Assembly: GCF_964204645.1 (NCBI RefSeq)
Contig: NC_134028.1
Span: 16,853,263 to 16,917,262 of the forward strand
DNA: 64,000 nucleotides
Direction: 5' to 3'
Source: Tubulanus polymorphus
Taxonomy: Eukaryota; Nemertea; Palaeonemertea; Tubulaniformes; Tubulanidae
A program made the position numbers and the translations under genes. Under the pieces are notes generated by a model. The model saw only the letters and a program-made list of their open reading frames with translations. It did no database searches and was not told the DNA's origin. Of the stretch, positions 53,442 to 64,000 are shown one piece after another. Position 1 is the first letter of the stretch. Every line of letters begins with the position of its first letter.

Positions 53442-56400
53442 CTTACGAAAATGGTACACGTGTAATTGTAAATGAAAATACACGTGTAAAATTGGCCCAA
53501 TTTCTTTAAAATGAGTGGACAGCAGCATGCATGCACCCAACAGTATTAGGTTTTCCGACTAATCAGCGTATGGCAGCAGCTGTTGTATCATCCAATAGTG
53601 AGTAGGCATCCTAAAATGAGAAGAATTTACAATGCTTACGCTATAATCTTTACTAAAACCATTCCGACGCTCATATAATATATAATGTAAATACCTGATT
53701 TTCATCACGCTGTCGTTGTTGAGAAATCAGTGGAGAATTGAAGGCTCTCTCGCGCTAACATCGTTTTCCAACAATCCCCCAGTGGACACATTTTTAAGCC
53801 AAAAAAACAGGAATTCCAATTTTATAGTGTCTGTCCTTGGATCAATTCTTATTGGTGTAGACCCTATAAAGTTTGAAAAAAAATGGTCAAGAATTGATTG
53901 CACTAACGTCGTTTTTGCCCCCAGTCGAAACTCCGACAGCGACCTAATTTCATGTCCAGCATACAAGTTTAATGGCGATGATGGGCGCACAACAAAATCT
54001 AAATGACCCTGCAGTTTTTAGATTGGATGCATAAACACCAAAGACACTCCGTTTTTATCCCTCACAATTGAAATGATCATTTACAATTTTTTCACTGGAC
54101 ATTCAATCATTTAAGGCCTACTAATACTATGCTAACTAATTCAAATTCAATTCAATGCTAGGTCATGTTGCTTTTCATTCCAATAAACATATTCTTTTAG
54201 TGACCTATAAACCTTTACTTTACTACATAACAATAATCATACCTGAACAATCCACAACGCGTCCTTTATACGCGGGATAATAATAAATGGCCTTCGACTT
54301 TTTTGTTCTTCCACTTCCATTCCATTCCAATCCATTCTAATGAATCTAATTCAATGATCCATTCAATGATCCACTATGTGTTTGACCTCAAACAAAGAAG
54401 CAGTGTCACTTTCGGCCCAGTTGTCAATGATCCCCTTTTATGGACTGATTGTCATCCATTATTGCGTTTTGCAATCATTATGAGAATAGAATAGATCGTG
54501 AAAACGTGTTGCTTAACAATGGCAATATGGCTGCCACCGCGCAGGGGTGCTTGGGAGTTTAATTGAAATAAATTATTTAATTATTAATAAGTTTTATGTC
54601 TGCATTTTAGTTCTATTAGAATTAAAAAATAATCGTGTTAAGTGATATTTAATTAGCAAAAATTACTTATACTAAGGGTTATTATGAAGCTAAGGCAAAA
54701 TCAATTAAGTAAATTGAAAATAACGATTCAGTGAAGAAATGACGATCATTTTAATATACGCTGTATTATAAAAATACACAAAAAGGTGCATGAATAAGGC
54801 CTCTAACTATTTAATTCAACATTTAGATGAGATTATTTTGTCTAGGTTGTTTTTCTGTTCATGAAAACCATTTATCTAGAGCTCGTCAGTTCGTCAGTGA
54901 GGTTTTCATTTTGGTAGTGTTCCAAAATGGAAGACAAATAGGCCTAACACAAAGATGCGCTTTTTAGTGGAAAATTACCCGTAAATATCGATATACACCA
55001 ACCGAATTCGTCTTTTGTAAGCATGGAGTTTGAAAAAGAAATTGCAAGTAAAAAGGCCAGTTAAAATACGCGAGTAGGCCTACATGTTAAACATTTGAAG
55101 GTAAGATCATTTTAAATGTATAGGTCAATTGCATAGGTCAATTGTTTAGTTTAATGTTAATGTTGTTAGTTAATCTTTTAATCCAGGTCCGATCTGGTAT
55201 GTTATGCATGAGGTTTACTGTTCATCGCAACAATAGGCTACAAAATCGCTAGCTGGAAATCAACCTACGTCGTATAGGCCTACTGTAGCCTTAAGTTCTG
55301 TTCTATTTGGGAATAATTTAATCTCAAATTACTTTTTGTCTTGTAGATGGTAATATGTTGCTAAATGATGGACATTTCGATTTTTCAAGAAGTGGATTTT
55401 GAGAATCTGGAAGATTTAAGAATTGAAAATGGCCACAATCCACCAATAATGCAGACAATGGTTATGACAACTTAAGTTAGTAATACAGTGCCTTATGACT
55501 AAAAATGCAATCTTAATTGCCAATCTACTCATCCGATATGAACTTGACCAATCACAAAAATGTTTAATCTGTTTTGCAGCCACAGCTCATTGATGGAAAT
55601 AGATGATCCTCTCCACACAAATGCTGAGGTGAACCATCGTGGGGCTGTTACTACTATTATGGCGTTCTCCCTCAAAGCTGGATCCACATCAACTGTTTTG
55701 ACTGGATTGTTGGATCAGTTGAATTTACTGTTACTGAGAAGCGGTTCTACGCAGTTCTAATTAGCCTATTTTCAAAAGATTTTCTCTATGTCCGGAGGTG
55801 AACAAATATTACTGCCCTGTATATAAGACATTATTCAAAAAACTGCAGGTATGATACAAATGTTCATTATGTGATATACAGTATGATAAGGCAACATTAG
55901 AGGAAAAAGGACATTTTTTTGTGTACATGCCCATTAATGAACAACTGAAAAGACTCCTCGGCTAAGAAGAGCTAGCTAGCAACATTAATGAATGGGCCTA
56001 CAAGGAAAGCAGAACACTTCGAGCTGGTGACAGCAATATATTCAACATTTTTCATAAATAACATTGTAATTCGGGGCTTGGGCAGTCCCCTAAGCCTCTA
56101 GTTATCTTGATAATAAATGAAAAATATCCAAAATTTTTTGTTCAGATCATGATTTTTGTGAAACAGTTTTTGGATTTATTCAAGGGGCAACAAAGACATG
56201 TGCTTCATTCATACAGGATCCAATCTAGTCAATACAGGACAAACAACATGACTTTTTTGACACGGCATCCTGGAAAAAACTACTAAATGAGGATCAAACA
56301 ATTAAAAAGACAGGAGATTCATTCAAATCCTCGAACATTACATGCACAATCTTACTTTTTATAAAATCATGTGAAGCTAAATGATGTAATTACAAATTTT

Positions 56401-56634
56401 ATTGCAGTTTACAAAAGTGACCAATTATGAGAAACAAGGTACATGTATAATTTTTTAGCCTAGTACATGCATCCAGATTGCACGTGTATTTCAGAAGCCA
56501 CATATGAATTTACACGTGTTTTTAAAATACACGTCCTAAGTTACACGTGTATTTCAAAATACACGTCAAAAGTACACGTGTAATTTCATATTACACGTGT
56601 ATTTAGCTAAATACACGTGTACCATTTTCATAAG
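53442..56634. mobile_element. 3.2-kb inverted-repeat-bounded element with ACACGTGT clusters
   Basis: Left end CTTACGAAAATGGTACACGT(GTA) and right end (TAC)ACGTGTACCATTTTCATAAG match as a 23-bp inverted repeat with one mismatch. Both ends continue into repeated TTACACGTGTATTT-type palindromes, two at the left (53455-53490) and about seven at the right (56480-56625). No clean target duplication seen. Internal ORFs (53716-54006, 54303-54494, 55560-55760) show no transposase motif I can recognise; some may be degraded exons. Confidence 0.6.
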
Positions 56635-58119
56635 GGGGCCTTCGTTATGCGACCGGTTGACGATTTTGTTATACAAATATGCTGTTTCATGTATTCTTCA
56701 TTTTGATGAAAAAGGTATGGCTGATTTATTAATGGATAGACAAATAAATGAATTTAGACTCGGATATTGCGAAATAAGTCGACGCTTTCGTAACAAATAT
56801 ATACTCCACACTAATCTGATACAGTATTAGTGGGTCATGTTTTTATACGAAACTGATCCACACACGCACGCGCACGCGCCCGCACACGCACACGCACACG
56901 CACACACACACACACACATACACACACAGTCCCTCGAATATTGGGTTTTCAATGTGCTATAGCCCATTGCATGCCATTCCACATGATAGATAGAACGACC
57001 ATTTGAGACCTGGGACTCAAGCACCAGCAGAGAATTCGGGGCACGACAGTCCTTATTGGGTCTTGTATAAACTTAAATAGCATACCGGTATATCGGGTAC
57101 CCGGTATATGATTTCGAGACCAACAGAACGGTGTGTTTCCTTTGTAATAGTCATCTCCATACACCCCCGATACACCACCAGCCTCGTACCCTCCGATACA
57201 CCACGGGCCTCGCAAACAGCCGACGCTTTTCAAAAATACCGAACGCGAACGCCTAGCTACTCGATCAGGGACGTGCCACCTGCGACCGTAAAGCGACATG
57301 CCGCACCAATAATTGAATAACCCAAGACGCCATAATAAATGTTATTCTGCATTTAAGGGGGGGGGGGGAGTATCTAATTAGTCCGAATTGCAAACAGCAG
57401 CATTTTGTTCTGAGGCACAAATACGGTGATATTAAAGCAGTTGTGATTTTCTGTGTACGGGCCATTTGCAACAAGAACAAGTTTGAGTTTGGTCATATAT
57501 GAGCTGTCCAATTTAAGTTGTTGTAAGCATAGCCCTTTGACAGTGAAATGCCACAATAATAACCACTGAGATAGTCTTAGCTAAAGGATTGCTTAATAGT
57601 TGTCGAATAAACACTATAATCCGTGTATACTGTAGATAAATGAAGAAATCCCACACTTCAAATTTAAAATTATACGATCAAATTTATTACTATGAAACCA
57701 CAGCCATCATCAGGTGGAATGACCAGAAAAACAAGTGTTTACGGTAGGCGGCCGCACTGAACCAGGCAGGTTTTTTCATGAAAGTTGCCCAGTAAACGGA
57801 TTCAAACAAATCTAAATCTTCGATCCAATTGAACCATTTGTTTTCGATTTTGATGAAGTTTTGACTCAATAGTATCAATCGTATACCCGGTACCTAAGAT
57901 GACATTTTCATAACCAGGCGGATCTAGGAAATTTGGAAGAAAAGAAAATGTATTTTTTAAAAAATTAGCTCTTATGGCCTCTAGAAAATTGGTCAAAGTG
58001 GTCAAAATTAGCTCTTATGGCCTCTAGAATTCATCTAAGATGTGAATATTTAATCACCAATCCCCGATGTCGGCTGTGTATCCTGATATTACTGTACGGT
58101 ACATAATTTTATATATATT
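56635..58119. other. Host sequence with simple repeats, no gene supported
   Basis: Contains a mixed (CA)n/(CG-CA)n run at about 56862-56931 and a G12 run at 57357-57368. ORFs across these (for example 56827-57024 and 56949-57299 on the - strand) read through simple repeat or lack recognisable motifs. A 21-bp phrase with TTAGCTCTTATGGCCTCTAGA is repeated at 57964 and 58008. Confidence 0.45.
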
Positions 58120-59335
58120 CATATGGTAGACTTTACTTACCTATTGGGACCTATATGGTTTCATACTAAAAATTATATATTCCATAGATTTAACAGACTT
58201 ATTGGGTGCCTCAAACTGCGGAAACATTATGTACAGGTCTATTGGGTCATCACCTTATGAGTCCCAAGTTTGAACTGCTTATTCAAATTAGTAAATTAAA
58301 CATTATTTCGAGTCAAAGTTTAATTGTAGTGACGACCCAGAAGTGGTTCTAATCTCTTAAGAATTACAGTGATGGAGCTGTCGTCATAATGACGATCACC
58401 TAATCGGATTTTACAATCTTAAAATTTCGTCTTGTACGTTTTCTGTAGCGCAGGTGATCAAGTCTTAGGATCAACTTCATTGTAACAAATGATTTCAAAT
58501 ATCAGGAGCCCAATGCGTTTAATGATTCAATTAAATGGTATCTTGCTGATTGGATGAAAGTGGGGTAAATCATTTTATTGTGATTTTATTCTTTTTGAAT
58601 TGGTCATTGGTGGTCAATGGTCAATTTATGAATCTTCAATAGCGAATCTTTTCTAGTTTCACACCAAACGCGGTATATCGTTCTCATCTTCGTGAAATTG
58701 TAATTCGTCAGTAGTGGTCAGTGTTGGTCAGCTTATGAATTTGCAATGATGAATCCTTGGTAGTTTGTAAACAAACATGGCTTGAGAAATTTCCGATATT
58801 CGAAGTCTGAATCGTTCAGACTCGGGGATCATATCTCAATTGGTCAGTTTCTGACCATCTCGGTGTCAGCATTGTGGTCGATAGCTTATATGAAACATTT
58901 GTAGATAACCAACGAAGGGGCCCAAAAGCACAAGCCAATTTCCAGTGATGTGATCCAAAAAATGCCCTACTGAAAAAAGCAGTCTCTCAATTGGACGAAA
59001 CCAAATCGCACAGGAATATTAATTTAGAAATTGTCGACTAGTAGCCACAGCGGTGGTTTTTTCTACGTAGTCTCTCATTTCATATCATAAGATTTCCCCC
59101 GTTTCAAACTGTCGAGTTTATGAGTCAATATTAAACAGACATATTGGGGCCCTCAGTAATAACTAATATATTTCTTTTGATATTTGTACCTATCTGTTTG
59201 GTCCATCAAACAGTTGGTTTTCTGTAGTAACTAATATATATCACATGATACATGATTGTACCGATCTATTGGGTCAAATATGGTCTTATATCAAACTTAT
59301 ACATTCCGAATGTACCCATATGGAAGACTTTAATA
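58120..59335. repeat. Degenerate repeats with TATTGGG and GGTCAGT themes
   Basis: Phrases of the type AGACTT(T/A)ACTTACCTATTGGG, GATTGTACC(G/T)ATCTATTGGG and ACTAATATAT(T/A)(C/T)CA recur at 58125-58260, 59150-59330 and again at 62500-62780. Between them, 58590-58870 carries GGTCAGT(G)TTGGTCAG repeats related to 32212-32800. No gene. Confidence 0.5.
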
Positions 59336-59880
59336 GACCATTCAAAGTGGTTTCCTGTGAAATAATTGTTATATTTTCTGTTATCACGGTACTGCATTGG
59401 CATAATCCAAGAGAATGGAAGGGATGTATGGATTCATGTAATATGGCATATTCAAGTGCCGCTGCATATCCACATGGAAACGATTGGCAATGTGAGGATG
59501 TTCCTGCACTGTTCCTTCCTTTGAATTCACCAAATTACTAAATCAACTCAGCATAGTCATCAATATACATGTAGTTTATCCCTCAAAATCGAGCAGTGCT
59601 TGCGCATACACGTAGGCTAAGCTAGGCTAATTCCACTATGTCTTGTATTATCGAAACCTATATCAACCCCATCTGACAAAGTTTAAATCAAACTTTGTCA
59701 GAAGGGGTTGAGAATTGAATAGGTTTCAATTGTTTACATTGGCTAATCTGGATCAGTTCAATTTTGATCTCATGTTTGTCTGTACATCAATGTATGTTAG
59801 GAAATTATCCAAGTTTAGCGCAGTCTTATGTGTATACGGTTCCTAGAAAAATCAAATCGATATTTGGGTAAAGCCTGTGA
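59336..59880. other. No gene supported
   Basis: A 98-codon ORF at 59245-59541 overlaps the repeat and has no recognisable motif. An inverted pair TCTGACAAAGTTT / AAACTTTGTCAGA (59667-59702) forms a strong small hairpin, with flanking ATTATCGAAACCTAT / ATAGGTTTCAAT extending it. Confidence 0.4.
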
Positions 59881-59959
59881 ATCTAACACAAACACTTGGA
59901 TTATACATCATTATAAGTTTATTTGGAATCTTTCTCTTTTTAATAATGTTATTCACTCG

Positions 59960-60112
59960 TTCTAATCTGAAGTAGAGTTCTCTTTGTCAGCATTTTAGTG
60001 GCTTCGTCCAAAAGTTCACGATAAGCCATTCTGTTGGAACGAATGCAAGATCGTATGGAATATTTTTTCTTCTTCCGATGACCAGCGCCTTCGTGTTTTC
60101 ATTCTGCCTATT
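59960..60112 (-). CDS. Candidate terminal exon of an unknown host gene (weak)
   Basis: On the - strand a pyrimidine-rich tract (TTTCTTTCTTTTAATAGGCAG) ends near 60108 and is followed by sequence open in more than one frame, a stop, and then AATAAA at about 59915-59920. One frame gives 45 codons ending TLLQIRTSE (stop near 59977); another gives NENTKALVIGRRKNIPYDL and stops sooner. The frame cannot be fixed because no upstream exon was identified. Composition is less AT-rich than its surroundings. May be chance. Confidence 0.25.
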
Positions 60113-60115
60113 AAA

Positions 60116-60960
60116 AGAAAGAAAATTCATTTATTTCTATATTTGGTTTAGGCTAAAAAAGTGATACTTTGTTTCTCCGCAGCAGCCAGGAAATTGTGTA
60201 AATTCCAATAAAATTTATAATCAGTTCATTTCTATAGCTGCTGGGTCTGTAATTGTATGGCTGGTAGTGATAAAAAAAATAATGTACAGGGTAGATAGGC
60301 GGCAGGGTAAATTAACTTTAAGCTAGGCAGAGTGGAGAAACAATGTATCATTTTTTCCCTTAATTGACCAATTTGAATACATGACCTGTCAAACCATGTA
60401 AAACATACATGTACAGTCAGAGTGGCACTACTTGTTCAGGTACTTGAGCTATTTAAATTAACCTTTTTGAAAGTAAGCTACCTTGGTAGGGATATCAAAA
60501 TTGTGACATTGAAACTCGGGAAGTGCACTATTTTTATATTGAACATCACCTCAGCCTGGCAGCATATCAAAAAAGGTATGACCTTTAAATGTTATATATT
60601 CTTTATGATATACTAGTAACACTAAACTGCTTTCAAAAGTTATTACAGTTAATTTCAACCATTGATATTTAGCACTGCTTGGTGGCCATGATGAATATGC
60701 ATCCCTGTAAAACTTGATGTACATGTTAATTGGGACATAATCTGCAACTTTGCACTACATCATAATATTGAATTTCGACCAGAGAATAATCTGAAGAATA
60801 TGCATTGGTTATGTTTTAAATTACAATTGCTCATATGTGACCTTGAAACTCAGGACGGCCATCTTGCATCTGATTGACCCAATATTTCTCTCATGCTGAT
60901 GCACCCTTCTGGTATACAATCTGATAGATCAAAATTTCCCTTGAAAACTTCAAAAATAAG
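60116..60960. other. No gene seen
   Basis: Non-coding. The end (about 60850-60955) carries GACGGCCATCTTGCATCTGATTG and CATGCTGATGCACCCTTCTGG phrases repeated at 62230-62290. Confidence 0.4.
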
Positions 60961-61580
60961 CAAACAAGGGGTCCAGGGACACCATGCCCTCTTGGGAAGT
61001 AGTTTCAAATGCTCAACAACAACCCTGAATCTAACATGACCCTGAAACTCTCTGCAATCAATTAGAATATGTCAACAGCTACGATTTTGTAATTGATTGT
61101 GATAACAAAATATGCCTCGTTACCAATTTAATATGGAAATACTAAGTTATTCAATGCCCCTGGCAACCACATGCAAAACCCAATGACCTTGAAACTCACC
61201 ACAATCATAGAACATGTCACGAACTACAACTTTGCAATTGATCATGGTAACAAAATATGCCTAGATACCAATCTAATAAGGAAATACTATGTAATTCTAC
61301 TATTCAACGCCCCCTGGTGACCATATAGAATAACTCATGTCCTTAAAACTCACCACATACATAGATGATGTCATGAGCTACAACTTCACAATTGATTGTG
61401 GTTACAAAATATGCATAGGTACAAACATAATATAGAAATGCTAAGTTGTTGTATTATTTAACGCCCCCTGGTGGCCATATACAAAATCCGATGACCTTGA
61501 AGCTTACCAAAATCATAGAACACGTTATGAGCTACAACTTTCCAATAGATTGTGGGAAAACAATATGTTTAGGTATCAAT
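60961..61580 (-). repeat. ~154-bp repeat block, inverted relative to 1-2030
   Basis: Reverse-complement version of the left-edge family: starts GGGGTCCAGGGACACCATGC, then CTCTTGGGAAGTAG, and has ACGCCCCCTGGTG-type cores near 61150, 61303 and 61460 (about 155 bp apart). Monomers are diverged. Confidence 0.8.
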
Positions 61581-61624
61581 ATAGTGTCGAAATTTGAAAA
61601 TGTTGATAATTAATGGATAGGAGC

Positions 61625-62175
61625 ACCCTTAATACGACCAGTCAAACTGCGCAGTTTTAATTAACCATCGTTTTTATATCCATTTTACACTGTATTGAAG
61701 GATTGCCAAAAAGTTTTCATTTTCGCATGTTAACATGAGAAAAAATAAGCCATTTTTGAAATTCTAACAATATACGTCCTGAGTTTCCATGCCTACGAAC
61801 CATTGATTTGTGATGATTTGATTATAATTTCAAATGGTAGGCACGGAAACATATTGTTAAAATTGATTTACAGTCAACCCCCTATATACAACATCTGGTA
61901 ATATGAAGATCAAATTCAGGTATGTGTTCAAAAGTTTTAAAGAAATATCCCAAAAAATCGACTTTCGGTCTTAAGTCCCTAGTGGGCTAAAAAGGTATGA
62001 AATAACTAAACAGATTTACCGTCGGTTGCGCAAAGTTGACTCATATCTACCATAAGACTCTCTCTATGTGATTCAACTGCGGATTGATTGGAATCTTTCA
62101 CACGACTCGTATTGATCTCGGTGGTCCATCTTCCTATGAAAATTGAAAATATCGACATGCATTAGCAATTGAGTA
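61625..62175 (+). repeat. ~550-bp direct duplication, copy 1
   Basis: Matches 63298-63850 at about 90% by eye: AATACGACCAGT(C/G)AAACTG, CACTGTATTGAAGGATTGCC, CAAATGGTAGGCACGGAAAC, GTCAACCCCC, CCCTAGTGGGCTAAAAAGG and TACCATAAGACTCTCTCTAT. Contains an internal inverted pair, GTTTCCATGCCTAC and GTAGGCACGGAAAC, each next to AACAATAT/ATATTGTT. Confidence 0.85.
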
Positions 62176-63297
62176 GTTGTTGAAATTGAGACCAAAATTG
62201 ACATTTTTGGGTACGAAAAAAGGTAACAGGACAGCCATCTTGCATCCGATTGACCCAAAATTTCCCTCATGCTGATGCACCCTTCTGGTAATCTGATAGA
62301 TCAAGGTAATTGATCAGTGTCTTCAAAATTCCCTTGAAAACTTCAAAAATGACTAGGAAAGTGCTGATTTCAGAGTAGAAAAATGGCCACCAGTCAACCA
62401 TGTTGATTCTGACCAAGCTCAGTTTTTGGGAAGAAGATGTATCTAGGGTAGATACATGTATATAAATATATTAAATCAATTACATTAATATATTTCTACA
62501 AATGATATAGGGCCTATTACATTTTATAGATTGTACCTATCTATTGGGTCCATCAAACAGCTGGTTTCCTGTGTAATAACTAATACATTCCACATGATAG
62601 ATTGTACCGACCTATTGGGCCCTTTGTCTTATCGTACATAATAATCCATATGACAGATTTACCAGACCAATCTAACTGTGGGTTTCCTGTGTTATAACAA
62701 TACATTCTATCATGGATTTCCCTCAATTCGGGGATTCCTATGTAATGAATAATATACATTCAGTATGATAGACTTTATCAAACATAATGGGTCCTTCAAG
62801 GTGATTAGTTAGTACTTGGTGAAATACTGAACAATCTGGAAATGTCAAGAATCACCATTACCATAGGGCTTTTCATGCACTGGCACAACATGCAATTGTT
62901 TGTGGTAACAACGTCATATGTCTAGGTACTAATATACTGTAGTACCATATTCTTCGGCTAATTTGCGCCACCGGTGAACATAAACAATACCTAGAAACTC
63001 ACCACAATCTTAGGGCAATTCATGTTAGAGCAAGTCATGAGGCCAAAATATTTACTGCGAATGAGAGAAATTGAGATAAATGATCGAAGCATTCTCAATA
63101 TTTCCCATGAAAACTAGAAAAACAATGTCTAAAAGTGCTGATTTCAAATTGTATCAGAATAACTGGATTCTGTCAAGCTTGGGACAAGTGACACAAAGCG
63201 GATGCGATAACCCACTTTTAAGTCCATTCTTTTATGTGACATAGATATTTTTGGATATTTCGCTTAATGTTTTGAACACATACGTCTAATTGGTTTT
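62176..63297. repeat. Spacer with degenerate repeats
   Basis: Includes fragments of the left-edge family (GTGGTAACAACGTCATATGTCTAGGTAC near 62900, and 62230-62460 resembling the inverse of 240-560) and TATTGGG-type repeats at 62500-62780. No gene. Confidence 0.5.
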
Positions 63298-63850
63298 AAT
63301 ACGACCAGTGAAACTGTGCAGTTTTAATAAACCATCGTTTTTATATCCATTTTACACTGTATTGAAGGATTGCCAAAAAGTTTTCATTTTCGCATGTTGA
63401 AATGAGAAAAAATAAGCCATTTTTGAAATTCTAACAATATGCATCCTTAGTTTCCATGCCTACGAACTATTGATTTTTGATGATTTGATTATAATTTCAA
63501 ATGGTAGGCACGGAAACATATTGTTAAAATTGATTTACAGTCAACCCCCAATATACCAGTTTCACTGGCAGTATAGAGATCAAATTCAGGTACAAAAGAT
63601 TTAGAGAAATATCCCAAATAATCGACTTTCCGTCTAAAGTCCCTAGTGGGCTAAAAAGGTATGAAATAACTTAACTGATTTACCGTCGGTTGCGGAAAGT
63701 TGACTCATATCTACCATAAGACTCTCTCTATGTGATTCAACTGCGGATTGATTGGAATCTTTCACACCAATTGTATCGAACTCGGTGGCCCATCTTCCTG
63801 TGAAAATTAGAAATATGAACATGCATAAGCAATTGAGTAGTGGTTGAAAT
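63298..63850 (+). repeat. ~550-bp direct duplication, copy 2
   Basis: Second copy of 61625-62175, same orientation, 1.67 kb downstream. After it the window ends in unassigned sequence containing AATAAACGTCCATGGG. Confidence 0.85.
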
Positions 63851-64000
63851 CATATGGTCAGAGGCTTTGCCATATGTCATGTATTGAATAAACGTCCATG
63901 GGTTTTCATAGTTAATATCTCCTAATACGAATCAGTTAAAATCGGATATCATGCTTGTCTAAGCTTACCGTACGCGAATTTTTGTTAGACAGGTTGAGGC

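Noticed and set aside
56827-57299. Cysteine-rich ORFs on the - strand
   Set aside because: They read through the (CA)n/(CG)n simple repeat; composition is an artefact.

Overview
The window is animal (metazoan) nuclear DNA. It has a spliced host gene with canonical GT/AG junctions, long repeat-filled introns, many short-repeat families, and one integrated Polinton/Maverick element. The host exons encode the C-terminal part of RBM22 (Cwc2-type pre-mRNA splicing factor). The repeat style (a ~154-bp repeat with a CACCAGGGGGCG core, tRNA-derived repeats, abundant TTAA and CAGGG-ended miniature elements) suggests a marine invertebrate, perhaps a mollusc or other lophotrochozoan. I cannot fix the species.

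Layout. 1-11.99 kb: tandem ~154-bp repeats, a partial tRNA-derived repeat, a piggyBac-like miniature element and several dispersed families, with no gene recognised. 11.99-24.84 kb: four RBM22 exons on the + strand (complete RRM, proline/glycine-rich tail, stop, polyA signal). One intron of about 10.2 kb holds many repeats. Upstream exons (zinc-finger part) were not found and may lie to the left of the window. 25-33.7 kb: intergenic repeats, including a 25-bp minisatellite of about 1.46 kb and a run of TGGTCAGT-type tandem repeats.

33.75-52.10 kb: an AT-rich Polinton with ~455-500-bp terminal inverted repeats. The left arm reads rightward: a truncated zinc-finger ORF inside the repeat, a broken HNH gene, two unknown genes, chromodomain integrase and packaging ATPase. 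Everything from 38.39 kb to the right end reads leftward: zinc-finger protein, double jelly-roll major capsid protein, a membrane/coiled-coil protein split by a ~1.19-kb transposon, a 386-aa unknown, several small membrane proteins, minor capsid (penton-like) protein, a small unknown, an HNH protein carrying a copy of the polymerase tail, and protein-primed family B DNA polymerase. Integrase, ATPase, both capsid genes and the polymerase carry stops and/or frameshifts, while several accessory ORFs are open. This is an inactive but fairly young copy, or a copy with assembly indels on top of real stops.

The most interesting signals are in the Polinton. Two different conserved motifs abut the start codons, one on replication/accessory genes and one on virion/membrane genes, suggesting early and late transcription classes. 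An HNH gene is fused to a duplicate of the last ~55 codons of the polymerase gene plus the following promoter-like motif. The left terminus is a large palindrome that the right terminus lacks.

52.1-64 kb: host repeats, including a 3.2-kb inverted-repeat-bounded element rich in ACACGTGT, a weak candidate terminal exon on the - strand near 60 kb, an inverted block of the ~154-bp repeat, and a ~550-bp direct duplication.
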